From JANNMJ01 sp031425525 (lineage in GTDB: Bacteria; Bacteroidota; Bacteroidia; Cytophagales; Hymenobacteraceae), in assembly GCA_031425525.1 (NCBI GenBank), contig JANPJM010000028.1:20139-84138 (forward strand): 64,000 nt of DNA, given 5' to 3'. Position numbers and translations under genes: made by a program. The number at the start of each line of letters is the position of its first letter. Position 1 is the first letter of the stretch. Below are positions 7,720 to 16,361 of the stretch, one piece after another. The notes under the pieces are model-generated. The model worked only from the letters and a program-made list of their open reading frames with translations, was not told the origin of the DNA and did no database searches.

Positions 7720-8490
7720 TTACCTGTTCCAAGGAGGTAGAGGCCACGGTTGAGGCTCCTTGATCTGCTCAATGACGTGCTTCATGTTCGCGCAAATTGC
7801 CTTTGTGAGATTGCTTTCCTCCCCACCTGAAGCGAGGCCAATCAGCCTTTTCTTGGAATCAAACGCCGGCGCCCCGCTGGTACCACCTGTCCAAGCGTCG
7901 TTGTTTGAAGTGACGCGGAGGCTGAGATGCTGATGGGTCGTACCTGCGGCAGTAGCATCCATCACAACCAGACGCAAATCTGCTGGGTTTGCTAGTCCCT
8001 GAGCGTTAGGCCGCAGTGCAACAATTTGGCACTGTTCCCCTACGGATACATCCGTATCCGACCCAGACAGATCAATGCCCAAACCGGTCGAAAAGGTGTT
8101 TGGAGCACTTTGCAGCAATACGGCAGGGATGGGATCAACTGGTTTTGCAATTGCGAAATCCTCCCACCTCCGGCTTTCATGTAGCGACCCATTCCCGCTG
8201 GGCGAGTGACGATTGCACAATAATTCGATCTCGACCCATTGCCCGGCTACCGAGATGTGAAACGGCTTGTGCGTTCGGAAAAAGTCGTAGACTTTGCCGG
8301 TGAAAGTGTGGCCGGCAGTAACGTATAGCGGGTCAGTCAACAGCAGTAGGACGCCGTTGCACAAAAACTCCTTGTTCTTGTCGTACAAGGGGGCTAACAC
8401 CTCCACTAAGTGCGCTACCAAAGCTTGAGCCGCAGTGGCAACGGTTTGGGCCTGTATCTCCTGCACATCGTGCGGTTCGGATTTCGTCAT
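7720..8490 (-). CDS. Trypsin-like serine protease, cytoplasmic
   Basis: A 256-aa S1-type (chymotrypsin-fold) protease with a complete triad in order: His61 in VTAGHTF, Asp111 in EDFAIAKP, Ser205 in GGTSGAPAF. There is no signal peptide, so it probably acts inside the cell, unlike HtrA-type enzymes; no PDZ domain is present. It is divergent from the HEPN gene, with 59 bp between starts. Intracellular trypsin-like proteases are known as effector modules in several bacterial conflict systems, which suggests but does not prove a defence role. Confidence 0.8.
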   Translation of the reverse strand: MTKSEPHDVQEIQAQTVATAAQALVAHLVEVLAPLYDKNKEFLCNGVLLLLTDPLYVTAGHTFTGKVYDFFRTHKPFHISVAGQWVEIELLCNRHSPSGNGSLHESRRWEDFAIAKPVDPIPAVLLQSAPNTFSTGLGIDLSGSDTDVSVGEQCQIVALRPNAQGLANPADLRLVVMDATAAGTTHQHLSLRVTSNNDAWTGGTSGAPAFDSKKRLIGLASGGEESNLTKAICANMKHVIEQIKEPQPWPLPPWNR

Positions 8491-8549
8491 TGAGGCAAAT
8501 TACGAACCGGCACAAGCAAACTGCACAAGCCGTGCACGTACTTCGCCGA

Positions 8550-9599
8550 ATGAAAATCACCTTTACCAATGCGGAGGATGAAAGCCGGGCCTACGGCTTT
8601 TTCGCTGACGTCTCCCTCCATTACGTACGAGGAGTTGAGTACGACCTTACTCAGATCGACCTCTCGTTCGCTGGATACCGCTTCGTGTCGGTAAAAAGTG
8701 ATGAGGTGATTGAATACCTACGCACCATCGGCGAGGTGGAATCGTCCTACCATCCGCAATTGGAAGAAATGCGCGGAAGCTACACGCCCTACTACGCTTT
8801 GCTACCTACAACCCCGGAAGAGGTGTTCGGGCAAAATGCCATCAATTGCGTTCGGTCGCTACAGGTCGCCTACCCGGGCGCGTTCCAGGTCCATTACATC
8901 ATCATGTACTCGCGGGCAAGTGGGGACCTCATCTCGGAAGCCATGGTTATCACCAACCCCATACATTGGTCCGACGAGCAGCTACGCGTACCAGATGGTG
9001 AACTGCCTGAGCTCAACGACTTCTTGCGCGTGATGTACAACCGCAAGGCGCTGATCGCCCCTGCTGACTACATCGACGACGTCATTGAGCATTACGTACA
9101 CAGCACCAACGTGACCTCACTGCACCTGCAGTACGTCGGCTTGTGCGTAGCCCTTGAAACGATCCTGCCCGGCCGCACCGAAATCACCTTCCGATTGCGT
9201 CGTACGATGGCCGTTCTGCTGGCAAGTACGCGGGCAGAAGGAAATGCCATTTTCGACTTGGTGGGCATGCTCTACGACGTACGTAGCCAAATCGTGCACG
9301 GGGATGCCTACGACCAGAGCGAGGTGGCGCATTACCTACCTCAGCTCAGAGGAATTGTTTCCCGTCTCATCATTGAGTTGGTCGCGCACAACATCACAAA
9401 CCGAAAAGAACTCGGCGTGCGGACCAACGAACTTGGTTTTGGGGACCAAGGGCAGCTCTCGGCTAACTACCGCCAGTACGTACTCAACTCCGATACCTAT
9501 TCCCTCATCCGGGGCGGTTTCAAACCCTACCAAAAACCGAAAGCACCAAGCAATCCCGGAAAGCAGCGTGCCCAGAATCGCCCACCAATCACCTCATAA
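8550..9599 (+). CDS. Apea-like HEPN domain protein
   Basis: A 349-aa protein. The C-terminal half (about residues 195-290) has the Apea-like HEPN pattern: helix GLCVALETILPG, then RLRRTMAVLL, and LYDVRSQIVHGD with the R245-x4-H250 motif that forms the RNase site in HEPN proteins. The N-terminal 190 residues are unassigned and may be a sensor; the last 30 are basic and proline-rich. ATG 8550 is preferred over in-frame upstream starts, which would run into the divergent protease promoter. HEPN proteins of this kind are typically abortive-infection or toxin RNases. Confidence 0.75.
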   Translation: MKITFTNAEDESRAYGFFADVSLHYVRGVEYDLTQIDLSFAGYRFVSVKSDEVIEYLRTIGEVESSYHPQLEEMRGSYTPYYALLPTTPEEVFGQNAINCVRSLQVAYPGAFQVHYIIMYSRASGDLISEAMVITNPIHWSDEQLRVPDGELPELNDFLRVMYNRKALIAPADYIDDVIEHYVHSTNVTSLHLQYVGLCVALETILPGRTEITFRLRRTMAVLLASTRAEGNAIFDLVGMLYDVRSQIVHGDAYDQSEVAHYLPQLRGIVSRLIIELVAHNITNRKELGVRTNELGFGDQGQLSANYRQYVLNSDTYSLIRGGFKPYQKPKAPSNPGKQRAQNRPPITS

Positions 9600-9602
9600 A
9601 AA

Positions 9603-9638
9603 AGACCCAACCGGATACCTGCGGGGCTTTTCGAGTTA
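9603..9638. terminator. Possible weak terminator between convergent genes
   Basis: AAAGaCCC pairs with GGGgCTTT around a 14-nt loop, flanked by A and T runs, between the convergent HEPN and phosphoesterase genes. Confidence 0.35.
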
Positions 9639-10481
9639 GGTGGCGTGGGTAGTCCAAGCCACCACGTGAAGACCCCGGCAGGAATCGCGACGTCGCTCAA
9701 CAATAAGCCAGCGGCCACCCAGCACTTTCGGCGGGGCTAACCGCTCCACGTGCCAGCCGCCGTGACCAATGCCGTATTCCTCTTTGTAGGTGCTCGTGCG
9801 GATGTACACGATGGGCTTGAGTTGCACCGTGTAGTCGTGGCGCAGGGTTTCAACCACCGCGTGCACTTCCGAGGAGTCGTGCGTGTGCCCGAGCCAGAGG
9901 GCATCGGCGCCGTGGACCATCGCGCTCAGACGCTGGAAGTCGGGGATGCCGCGCGAGACGGCGCCACCTCCACCCGAACCGTGGTGAACTTTCATTTTCC
10001 ACGAAATGCGGTTCTCGCCCTGAAATTTCACCACGAGCCAGCCACCGTAGCCACCGGCTTGGATGTGGGTGCCGGCCCGCAGGTTGATTCCCTCGACGAG
10101 ACGGTTGATGAGCGACGTTTCGATTCGTTTGGTGATGCTTGTCTCGTGGTTCCCCTCGCCGATGTAGTCGATGATGGACGCGTAGGGGAGCAGGAAGCGG
10201 ATGGCATCGTCAACGATGGCGTCGATGTACACCTCACTCTGGGCCCCAGGACGGATGGAGGCCTTCGAGCCCCGCGGATCGCCTTTGGATTGCATCGCGC
10301 AGAAGACGTCCCCGTTCATCCAGACACGGGCGCCGCGGGCAACGGCCTGGTCGAGGTGCTTGGTGAGCAGCTTGCGGTCCGCCTTGGGATGGTCCAGGTG
10401 CAGATCGCTCAGCAGTAGAATCTCGACCTGATCGGCCGAGGTAGGGTAAACGAAAACGGGTTGGGGTGCTTTCTTGGCCAC
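9636..10481 (-). CDS. Phage-associated metallophosphoesterase
   Basis: A 281-aa calcineurin-like phosphoesterase with the metal-binding series DLHLDHP, NGDVF, GNHE, the HH pair in KVHHGSG, and LGHTH in order. It hydrolyses phosphodiesters or phosphomonoesters of unknown identity. It is the last gene of the right-to-left late operon. The chosen GTG (reading VAKKAPQ) lies 4 bp after the endolysin stop; an ATG further upstream would overlap the endolysin by about 30 bp. It may process nucleic acid during infection; the role is inferred from position only. Confidence 0.75.
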   Translation of the reverse strand: MAKKAPQPVFVYPTSADQVEILLLSDLHLDHPKADRKLLTKHLDQAVARGARVWMNGDVFCAMQSKGDPRGSKASIRPGAQSEVYIDAIVDDAIRFLLPYASIIDYIGEGNHETSITKRIETSLINRLVEGINLRAGTHIQAGGYGGWLVVKFQGENRISWKMKVHHGSGGGGAVSRGIPDFQRLSAMVHGADALWLGHTHDSSEVHAVVETLRHDYTVQLKPIVYIRTSTYKEEYGIGHGGWHVERLAPPKVLGGRWLIVERRRDSCRGLHVVAWTTHAT

Positions 10482-10485
10482 AGGG

Positions 10486-10848
10486 TTAGGGGACCATCTC
10501 GAAGTGATTGCCATCCCAACCGTCGCTGGTGGTCTTGTTGCCGTCCTTGTTGAAATCACCGCCCCAGCGATTCTGGGGATCCAGGCTGACCCAGTAATCA
10601 CCCAGCGGCTTGTAGGAAGGCGAGTCGGTCAGGTACACACCGTTCTTGAAGAGCATCAGGTCGCCGGCCAGCCGGTCCTGGTGCAGCGAGTGGGTAGCTT
10701 TGGTCTTGCCGTGCTGCTGGTTGTAGCGGTGCTGCTCTTCGGTCCGGTGCAGCTCGCCGGCCGTCACCTCGTAGCCGTTGTTGAAGGCCCAAAGGATGAG
10801 CGTGGCGAAGTTTCGCAGGAAGGTGGACTGTTTGTTCCGTAGTGTCAT
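10486..10848 (-). CDS. Endolysin-like M15 family peptidase
   Basis: A 120-aa zinc peptidase of the VanY/L-Ala-D-Glu endopeptidase group, which cuts peptidoglycan stem peptides at lysis. The expected zinc ligands are His56 (ATHSLHQD), Asp63 (AGDLMLF) and His115 (DGNHFEM), with the order and spacing typical of phage M15 lysins. No signal peptide, so export depends on the holin upstream. Position after the holin and the small lipoprotein supports the lysis role. Confidence 0.8.
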   Translation of the reverse strand: MTLRNKQSTFLRNFATLILWAFNNGYEVTAGELHRTEEQHRYNQQHGKTKATHSLHQDRLAGDLMLFKNGVYLTDSPSYKPLGDYWVSLDPQNRWGGDFNKDGNKTTSDGWDGNHFEMVP

Positions 10849-10945
10849 AGAAGGGTGGTGAGGAGGGGTTTTACTGGGGATTCAGGGAGCGCGCAATTTT
10901 TGTTGTGTCATTTGCCCAGCTGGACAACCGACTAATAATCAGTCA

Positions 10946-11032
10946 CTCCACAGGAATGTGGAGCGAGCCAAGGCCAGTCGTGCACCAACTTTTGTTGCAA
11001 GAGCTGGGGGTTCTCCACAAGTTGGTGGAGAA
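10946..11032. repeat. Two hairpins sharing the stem CTCCAC/GTGGAG
   Basis: CTCCACA-ggaa-TGTGGAG lies at 10946-10963 and TTCTCCAC-aagttg-GTGGAGAA at 11011-11032. Both lie in the 198-bp gap between the small lipoprotein and endolysin genes. They may be regulatory structures or a processing site in the lysis transcript. Confidence 0.55.
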
Positions 11033-11046
11033 TTATATTTCGACTG

Positions 11047-11532
11047 CTACCGAGAGGCGCGGGCTCGCCAGACCAGCCACGCGATGCCACCCACCAGCAC
11101 CCACCAGAGCCAGCTTGTGGAAGAAACTTCGGTCTGCGTAGCGGTTGAGCCACCAGCGGCCACCGGGGACTTTGCACGGGGCGCATAGGAGCCGCCTTGG
11201 GAGCCGCGGTTATCGGACTTGTCTTTCACCTTCGACACGGAGATGAGGGGCGTAGTGGGCTGCTGGGCGGCCAGCACACGAGCTTGGGCGCGAGAGGCTA
11301 CTCGTAGAAAGCGGCGCTGCTGGCGCGGTGTCAGGCCGGCGGGAACAGATGCGGTTACGCTAGGAATCGAACCTACTTGAGGATGATTGGTATCACCCGA
11401 GAGCGTATCCGTAGCAGCTTCAAGAGCGATCTGGGAGGCACGTTGAGGCACAATTTCCTCAGGCGAGATGGAAGGCCGGAAGAGACTGCAAGAAGCCAGT
11501 AAAAGTCCTATCAGGGGTAAGCACGACTTCAT
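11047..11532 (-). CDS. Small lipoprotein with C-terminal membrane segment, spanin-like
   Basis: A 161-aa protein with a lipoprotein signal (MKSCLPLIGLLLASCSLF, lipobox LASC) and a C-terminal hydrophobic helix, WLWWVLVGGIAWLVW, followed by basic residues. A lipid-anchored N-terminus and a transmembrane C-terminus with a disordered Ser/Thr/Ala-rich middle would span the periplasm, as a unimolecular spanin does. It overlaps the holin gene by 4 bp (ATGA) and precedes the endolysin, which fits a lysis role. Assignment rests on topology and position, not on similarity. Confidence 0.6.
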   Translation of the reverse strand: MKSCLPLIGLLLASCSLFRPSISPEEIVPQRASQIALEAATDTLSGDTNHPQVGSIPSVTASVPAGLTPRQQRRFLRVASRAQARVLAAQQPTTPLISVSKVKDKSDNRGSQGGSYAPRAKSPVAAGGSTATQTEVSSTSWLWWVLVGGIAWLVWRARASR

Positions 11533-12020
11533 TTGTTTTCGGCAGGTTGGGTGGGGGCTGGAGGCAGCTCCCCACTTTCGGCGAAGGCCTCCATCCGCTT
11601 GCGCACCCACTTGGGCAGGAAGCCCCGGCCCATCTTGTGGAGGTTCTCCTCGACCGACAACACCTCCGCCCAGATCATCAGCGTGTAGATGGCGCCCTTG
11701 AACGAGGGGGCGATGGTTGTCACGAACAGATTCGCTTCCCCGCCGACCTTGAAGGAGGTCAGCACGTGGATGGCCACGAGCGCGATGCCGTACTGGGCGA
11801 GCTTGCCGAAGACCTGACGAAGCCGGCTGGAGGAGTGCTGGTGCAGGGCCAAGCTGGCCCAGATGCCCGAGAGGGTATCCACGGCGATGGCCACCAGCAG
11901 GTAGCCCAGGAAGGCCACATCGTTAAAGATGTAGGTCCGGGTGAGGTGGCCGATCAGGCCGAACACCGCGCCGAGGTTGAAGGCCAGCAGAGCGCCGAGA
12001 GAAGTCAGTTTTCCGGGCAT
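11529..12020 (-). CDS. Phage holin family protein
   Basis: A 163-aa membrane protein with about four hydrophobic segments (near residues 8-22, 30-50, 72-90 and 95-115) and a charged C-terminus ending PAPTQPAENK. The layout and the V-D-T-L-S-G-I-W-A segment match the toxin-secretion/phage-lysis holin family. It would permeabilise the inner membrane and release the M15 endolysin. The ATG at 12020 is preferred; a GTG directly before it (12023) would overlap the preceding stop. Confidence 0.75.
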   Translation of the reverse strand: MPGKLTSLGALLAFNLGAVFGLIGHLTRTYIFNDVAFLGYLLVAIAVDTLSGIWASLALHQHSSSRLRQVFGKLAQYGIALVAIHVLTSFKVGGEANLFVTTIAPSFKGAIYTLMIWAEVLSVEENLHKMGRGFLPKWVRKRMEAFAESGELPPAPTQPAENK

Positions 12021-12022
12021 CA

Positions 12023-12526
12023 CTATCGCGAGAAAAACACGCCGCCCAGCAAGGATGCAGGCGCCGGAGAAGTGGGGGTCGGCAGGTAAGCCGTGTAGTC
12101 GGCGGCGTTGGCTTCGAGCCAGGCTTTCAGTTCGGCGAGTTCGAATTCGGCTGTGTCGCGTACCGCCGAAAGCGTCGCCTGCGCGGTGCGCACATCGGCC
12201 ACTTCCGAGTCCTTTCCCGCTCTCAGGGTCAAGCCGACATTAGTGATGTGGACCAGCAGCATCGGCCAGGCTTCGGTCAGCGTGAACCAGGCGAGTGCCG
12301 GGCGCACGGCGGCTTGCAGGGCCACCCACGGTTCCGTCAGCGGCGCTTCCACAGTTGCGGCAGCTACGGCGTCACACAGAGCTTGGTAGAGCGTCACGCC
12401 CAGTACCTGGCGCACGTGTCGGCGCTGGGCCTGCTTGGCGAAGGCCATAAACCGTTGCTCGTCCACGTTCTTTTCGATGGTGGTGACGGCCACGATGTCG
12501 TCTTTGGAAATCAGAAGCGTGTCCAT
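12023..12526 (-). CDS. Putative head-tail connector protein (DUF6712-like)
   Basis: A 167-aa protein, mostly helical (LISKDDIVAVTTIEKNVDEQR, then VRQVLGVTLYQAL). The pattern of a short N-terminal segment, then a helix with an L-G-x-x-L-Y motif, resembles the DUF6712 group common in Bacteroidota phages, thought to be head-completion proteins. It directly follows the portal gene (stop and start adjacent), supporting a neck role. Confidence in the exact family is limited. Confidence 0.55.
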   Translation of the reverse strand: MDTLLISKDDIVAVTTIEKNVDEQRFMAFAKQAQRRHVRQVLGVTLYQALCDAVAAATVEAPLTEPWVALQAAVRPALAWFTLTEAWPMLLVHITNVGLTLRAGKDSEVADVRTAQATLSAVRDTAEFELAELKAWLEANAADYTAYLPTPTSPAPASLLGGVFFSR

Positions 12527-14023
12527 TTAAGCGGCAGCGGGGAGGGGCAGCGCGGGCTGTGAGGTGGGGACGATCAACTCCGCCTGCTCCGGCGTGAGGC
12601 CGTAGAAAAGCTGGAGGCGGGCGACGCACGATTCGCGCGTGGTGAGCTGCTGAGCGAGCGCCGTCAGCATCGCGTCAATGGCGCTCTGGCCACCGACTGA
12701 GCCGCTCAGGGCGGCTTGGGCTTCGGTCTGCCCGGCGACAGCTTCGGCAGGGATCAGCTTTTCCGCCTCCGCCAGCGAGAGCCCGTACATCTGCGTCAGC
12801 CGCTGGAGCTTGGCCTCCCGTGTGATGCTCGAAGCGACGAGCGCGTCGAGCTGGGCCTGGCCTGCGGGCGTGCTGATGAGTTGCGCCTCGGCCGGCAGCG
12901 TGGTGGTGATGTCGAGTTCATCCAGCGCGGCCTGCTCCACGCCCGCCACGTAGGCGAGCACGTCCCGCAGACCGCTCAAAATGTCGAGTTGATCCGGCCG
13001 GCAGACGGACCAGTAATAAAGGGAAAAGGCGGCTCGGAGCGTGTTGGCTTCGCCCCCGAGCGAGGCACCCGTGGAGAGGCCTACGATAGCCGGTGAGGGA
13101 ACCCGATTGGCCGCCAGAATTTGCTCGCGGCACAGCGCGGCGTAGGTGCTGAATAGGTCGCTAGGCTGGCCGTCGGTGTATGCCTGCACCTGCGCGCGTA
13201 ACTCGGGATTTTCCTCAAACAACACGAGGACGCGGTCGCCGTCGGGGCCGGTCAGATTGGCTTTCAGCCCGTCGGTGAAGGTCCGTTGCTGGGCTGCGGC
13301 GGTGACTACTTGCCCATCTGGACCCGTGAAATCCAGCGGCGCGGGTACCGACAGGATGGTACCGGCGGAAAAGCGGGACGACACATTCGAGACGTGGTAT
13401 TTGGCCAGCTCCGCCTCGGTTTCGAGGTAGTTGAGCGCGCTGAAAAAGCTCGGCTGCGGGTAGTAATCCTGCTCCGCCGACGCATTAAAGTAGACATACA
13501 GGCTCGGCTCGGACCCGATGTTTTCCGGATTGAAGGCGGGTACAGTCGTGATCGGAAATTTCACGCCCCGCTTCGACCAGTCGCCGCACAGATGGTACGT
13601 GCGCACCACTTCGTCCTCGTCCATCTCGCCCGACGCCACCGTGCTGAACCGCTGGTAGTATAGCTGGGCAATCTGCCCTCCGCGTGCCGGGATTACCTGA
13701 AAGGCAAAGCCCCCGAATGTCGCGTAGTCCTGTGCCAGGGCGGAGAGGAACTGCTGCTTACGGGCACGGCCCTTCACGAAGAGCTTGGCGTCGAGAAAGC
13801 CGTTGAGCGTGGCCGAACGGCTCTGAGTGAAGCCCTCGCCGCTCACCAAGGCCGCCCGGGTTTTCGTGATGGAGGACTGAGTCGGCGAGTTGCGCACCAG
13901 TTCCAGGAGCCGGGCCGGGAAACCGTGCGCCTTGCCCCACTCGATGACCCCCGTACTCCGGTTCAGGACCAGTTTCGGGGCCTCGACGGCGGCCAGCTTG
14001 AGTTCGATAGAGGTTGCTTTCAC
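12527..14023 (-). CDS. Phage portal protein
   Basis: A 498-aa protein, the expected size for a portal, which forms the dodecameric DNA channel at one capsid vertex. Typical features are the N-terminal clip and stem region, VIEWGKAHGFP, the TLRAAFSLYYWSVCRPDQLDIL-like helices late in the protein, and a Gln/Glu/Ala-rich C-terminal part. The start is GTG at 14023, 5 bp after the preceding gene's stop; the open frame upstream of it is arginine-rich and not protein-like. It lies downstream of the capsid gene, an unusual position. Confidence 0.75.
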   Translation of the reverse strand: MKATSIELKLAAVEAPKLVLNRSTGVIEWGKAHGFPARLLELVRNSPTQSSITKTRAALVSGEGFTQSRSATLNGFLDAKLFVKGRARKQQFLSALAQDYATFGGFAFQVIPARGGQIAQLYYQRFSTVASGEMDEDEVVRTYHLCGDWSKRGVKFPITTVPAFNPENIGSEPSLYVYFNASAEQDYYPQPSFFSALNYLETEAELAKYHVSNVSSRFSAGTILSVPAPLDFTGPDGQVVTAAAQQRTFTDGLKANLTGPDGDRVLVLFEENPELRAQVQAYTDGQPSDLFSTYAALCREQILAANRVPSPAIVGLSTGASLGGEANTLRAAFSLYYWSVCRPDQLDILSGLRDVLAYVAGVEQAALDELDITTTLPAEAQLISTPAGQAQLDALVASSITREAKLQRLTQMYGLSLAEAEKLIPAEAVAGQTEAQAALSGSVGGQSAIDAMLTALAQQLTTRESCVARLQLFYGLTPEQAELIVPTSQPALPLPAAA

Positions 14024-14028
14024 AGGGG

Positions 14029-14538
14029 TTAGCCGTTGGCGGCTGCTGCGTAAAGCGCGTTGGCGGTGCCCGAATCGAAGGCGACCCACGCGGTGGGTTC
14101 TGCGCCTTCCAGGGCCGCGCTCACGGTCGTTTCTCCGCTGCGCGTACCGGTCTGCCAAGTAAGGTTCACGCAGCGCAGGCCGCGCGTTTGACCGGCGAGC
14201 CACCACGTGCCGGCACCATCTTCCAGTAGCACCCAGAGAGGAGCAGCGAATAGCTGGGTGACGGCCTGGCGCTGTTCCAGTGAGAAGCCAGTGCTCCACT
14301 GGATGCTCAGCTTCTGCTCATAGCGTAAGCCATTCAGCGTGCGTTGAGCAGCTTGGGTGGCGCTGGCGGTGGGTTCGGCCGTGAACGCGTACCACGCGGG
14401 CGGCGCGGGCACCAGGGACGTGATGAGGGGCTGGGCGGGGTCGCTAAATACGAAGCGGGTGCCGGCGACGTGTTGAGTCACCAGCACCCGCCGGACCCCC
14501 GCAAGCGCGTAGGCGGCGCTGGGGAGATAGGACTGCAT
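14029..14538 (-). CDS. Hypothetical virion or assembly protein
   Basis: A 169-aa, tryptophan-rich, probably beta-rich protein (WLAGQTRGLRCVNLTWQTGT). No family recognised. It lies between the tube-like gene (3 bp) and the portal gene (5 bp) in the late operon, so a head-tail or tail structural role is likely. Confidence 0.6.
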   Translation of the reverse strand: MQSYLPSAAYALAGVRRVLVTQHVAGTRFVFSDPAQPLITSLVPAPPAWYAFTAEPTASATQAAQRTLNGLRYEQKLSIQWSTGFSLEQRQAVTQLFAAPLWVLLEDGAGTWWLAGQTRGLRCVNLTWQTGTRSGETTVSAALEGAEPTAWVAFDSGTANALYAAAANG

Positions 14539-14541
14539 TGC

Positions 14542-15093
14542 TTAGCCCGTGATGGGCGCGGTCAGGTTGACATCGGTGAGCAGGCCCTGGAAGACTGACA
14601 GCGCCACGGTGGGCGCGCGGGTCACTTCGGCGCCGCTGACCACGAGGTCGTATCCGAAAAAGTCGGGGGCCGTGGCGCCCGCACCCGATTCGGATTTCTC
14701 GGCTACCAGCCCGTTCTCGCCGCCTACCAGCACGATTTTACCGGACTGGAGCTTGAGGCAGAACGTGTGGCGGCTCAGGTCCAGGGCCATCAGGGCCTTG
14801 TTCAGACCATCCGAGCGGCCGTTGAACTTGAGGCCGACCGTCGGTTTCGGAAACCGGTTTACACCGATTTGCACGTTATCCGAGAACGAGGCTGTTTCCA
14901 CTTCGCTTTCGAGCAGGAAGGGCGTAGAGCCGTTCGAGTCGAGCGTGATGGCCGTTACCTGGCCGTCGGTGGCAAAAGTGTAGGTGGCATTGGGGGAGCC
15001 GTCGGCCAGGAAGGTTGGCCACGCGAGGACGGTGGCGACGCCACCGATGGCGTATTTTTCGGAGCGTTTGACGGATGCGGAAAGTGCGGGCAT
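14542..15093 (-). CDS. Putative tail tube-like protein
   Basis: A 183-aa beta-rich protein (long alternating strands, few charged helices) with segments such as FATDGQVTAITLDSNGSTPF and GVNRFPKPTVGLKFNGR. Size, composition and position two genes after the major capsid gene fit a major tail (tube) protein. No diagnostic motif, so the call is positional. Confidence 0.5.
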   Translation of the reverse strand: MPALSASVKRSEKYAIGGVATVLAWPTFLADGSPNATYTFATDGQVTAITLDSNGSTPFLLESEVETASFSDNVQIGVNRFPKPTVGLKFNGRSDGLNKALMALDLSRHTFCLKLQSGKIVLVGGENGLVAEKSESGAGATAPDFFGYDLVVSGAEVTRAPTVALSVFQGLLTDVNLTAPITG

Positions 15094-15103
15094 TAGAGGG
15101 TAG

Positions 15104-15283
15104 CTATCGCTTGATTTCGAGGTGGGTAGGGGTGGGGTGCGAGAAGCGGATGTCGCCGGTCTGCGGGTCGTAGTAGCCGATTTGCAGGGTCGGGTACCGG
15201 GCGAGCAACTCGCGGACGGTGGCTTCCAGCGCCGTCGCCCTGGACGGTACCGGAGCGACGGGTTGCGCTTTCTGCTTGGCCAT
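15104..15283 (-). CDS. Small phage protein (59 aa)
   Basis: A short gene with a good ATG (protein begins MAKQKAQPVAPV and ends HLEIKR). It sits between the capsid gene (stop 15291, 7 bp away) and the tube-like gene (start 15093, 10 bp away) with operon-like spacing. A positively charged start is followed by a helix LEATVRELLARYP and GYYDPQTGDIRFS. It may be a small head-completion or decoration protein. Confidence 0.6.
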   Translation of the reverse strand: MAKQKAQPVAPVPSRATALEATVRELLARYPTLQIGYYDPQTGDIRFSHPTPTHLEIKR

Positions 15284-15290
15284 TTTCCGC

Positions 15291-16274
15291 TTAGAGGTAA
15301 ATGACCTTCTGCGCGGGCAGGAGCACGCCGGTCGTCAGCGACACGACCAGCTTGCCGAAGAGCTGGTCGCCGACGTTGTTGACCTTGCCGATCTCGAAGC
15401 TCGCCACGTCGGAGAGCAATTCGGTGGCCGCCACTAGGTCCCCGTTGGCACCTCCGCGGCCGGCGATCACGCAGTTCTCGGGCAGGGGCACGAACCGGAT
15501 CGGCAGGCCGAGGTAGCTCATCTGGTCGCCATCGACCACGAAGAGATCGCGGTAGGTCTGGCTCTTGTTGGCCATTCGGATCAACATCCGGTGCGAGTAC
15601 GGCGCGTAGAGCACCGTATCGGCGTTGCCTTGCACCGCCGTCGGCAGGGCCACAATGGCTTTGTCGTACTCGGCGCCGATGTTGGCGACGGTGATGGTCG
15701 TCCCGGCCACTTTGCCGGCGTTTTCCACGATCAGCTGGGCCACGAGGCCGTCGACCACGTCATCCGCGGTCGTCGTGATCGAAGCTGCCCAGGCCTTCTG
15801 GGTAGCCGAAGCCGAGCCAGCTGCGATGGCCGCCTTCGTGGTCGTCGTCATGCCGGTCCAGATTTTGTCCTCAAAAGAGCGGCTGTAGAGCGGCATCAGG
15901 TACTCGGTCGCGGCCGACTCGAACGACGGCGATTCGATGTTACCGGCGCCAGCGGCCATCGAATCCCCGAAGCGCGTGTTGCGCAAATCGTCCATTTTGA
16001 AGAACACGATGCTCTGCATCTTGCTCGGCGTGAGCGTTTTATCGCTCGCCGAAAGCGTGTCGGTGTAGGTCGCGTAGTCCGACTCGCGCAGGTCTTCCTT
16101 GTACTTGCGGAACGGTGCCGTGCCACTCATCGTGGTCACGTTGATTTCGCCTTTGACGTTATCGAAGAAGCGAATCAGGTTTTGCGAGACGGTCGCGTTA
16201 CCCTCCAGTACATTGGAGAAGATGGGGGCAACGTGGGGGCCGGTGAACTTGACCGGGGAGTAGGTAAAAGCCAT
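15291..16274 (-). CDS. Major capsid protein
   Basis: A 327-aa protein that forms the icosahedral shell. It begins with an N-arm-like helix region (SNVLEGNATVSQNLIRFFDN), has a long Ala/Thr-rich middle with a helix EYDKAIVALPTAVQ, and ends with the P-domain-like segment SYLGLPIRFVPLP and strands VASFEIGKVNNVGDQLF. The N-terminal ATSG-like pattern and overall plan are those of capsid proteins from Bacteroidota prophages. It follows the protease/scaffold gene, as is usual. An 87-bp leader with a GC-rich hairpin (ggagggg...cccctcc-like, near 16334-16350) precedes it and may shape expression. Confidence 0.75.
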   Translation of the reverse strand: MAFTYSPVKFTGPHVAPIFSNVLEGNATVSQNLIRFFDNVKGEINVTTMSGTAPFRKYKEDLRESDYATYTDTLSASDKTLTPSKMQSIVFFKMDDLRNTRFGDSMAAGAGNIESPSFESAATEYLMPLYSRSFEDKIWTGMTTTTKAAIAAGSASATQKAWAASITTTADDVVDGLVAQLIVENAGKVAGTTITVANIGAEYDKAIVALPTAVQGNADTVLYAPYSHRMLIRMANKSQTYRDLFVVDGDQMSYLGLPIRFVPLPENCVIAGRGGANGDLVAATELLSDVASFEIGKVNNVGDQLFGKLVVSLTTGVLLPAQKVIYL

Positions 16275-16361
16275 TGACAGGGGGGTGGGCTAAGGGTGTT
16301 TTCGGGGTGGGGTGTGAGGGTGCGGACGGGTGGAGGGGCTCATCCCTCCGGGGGTGCAGGG

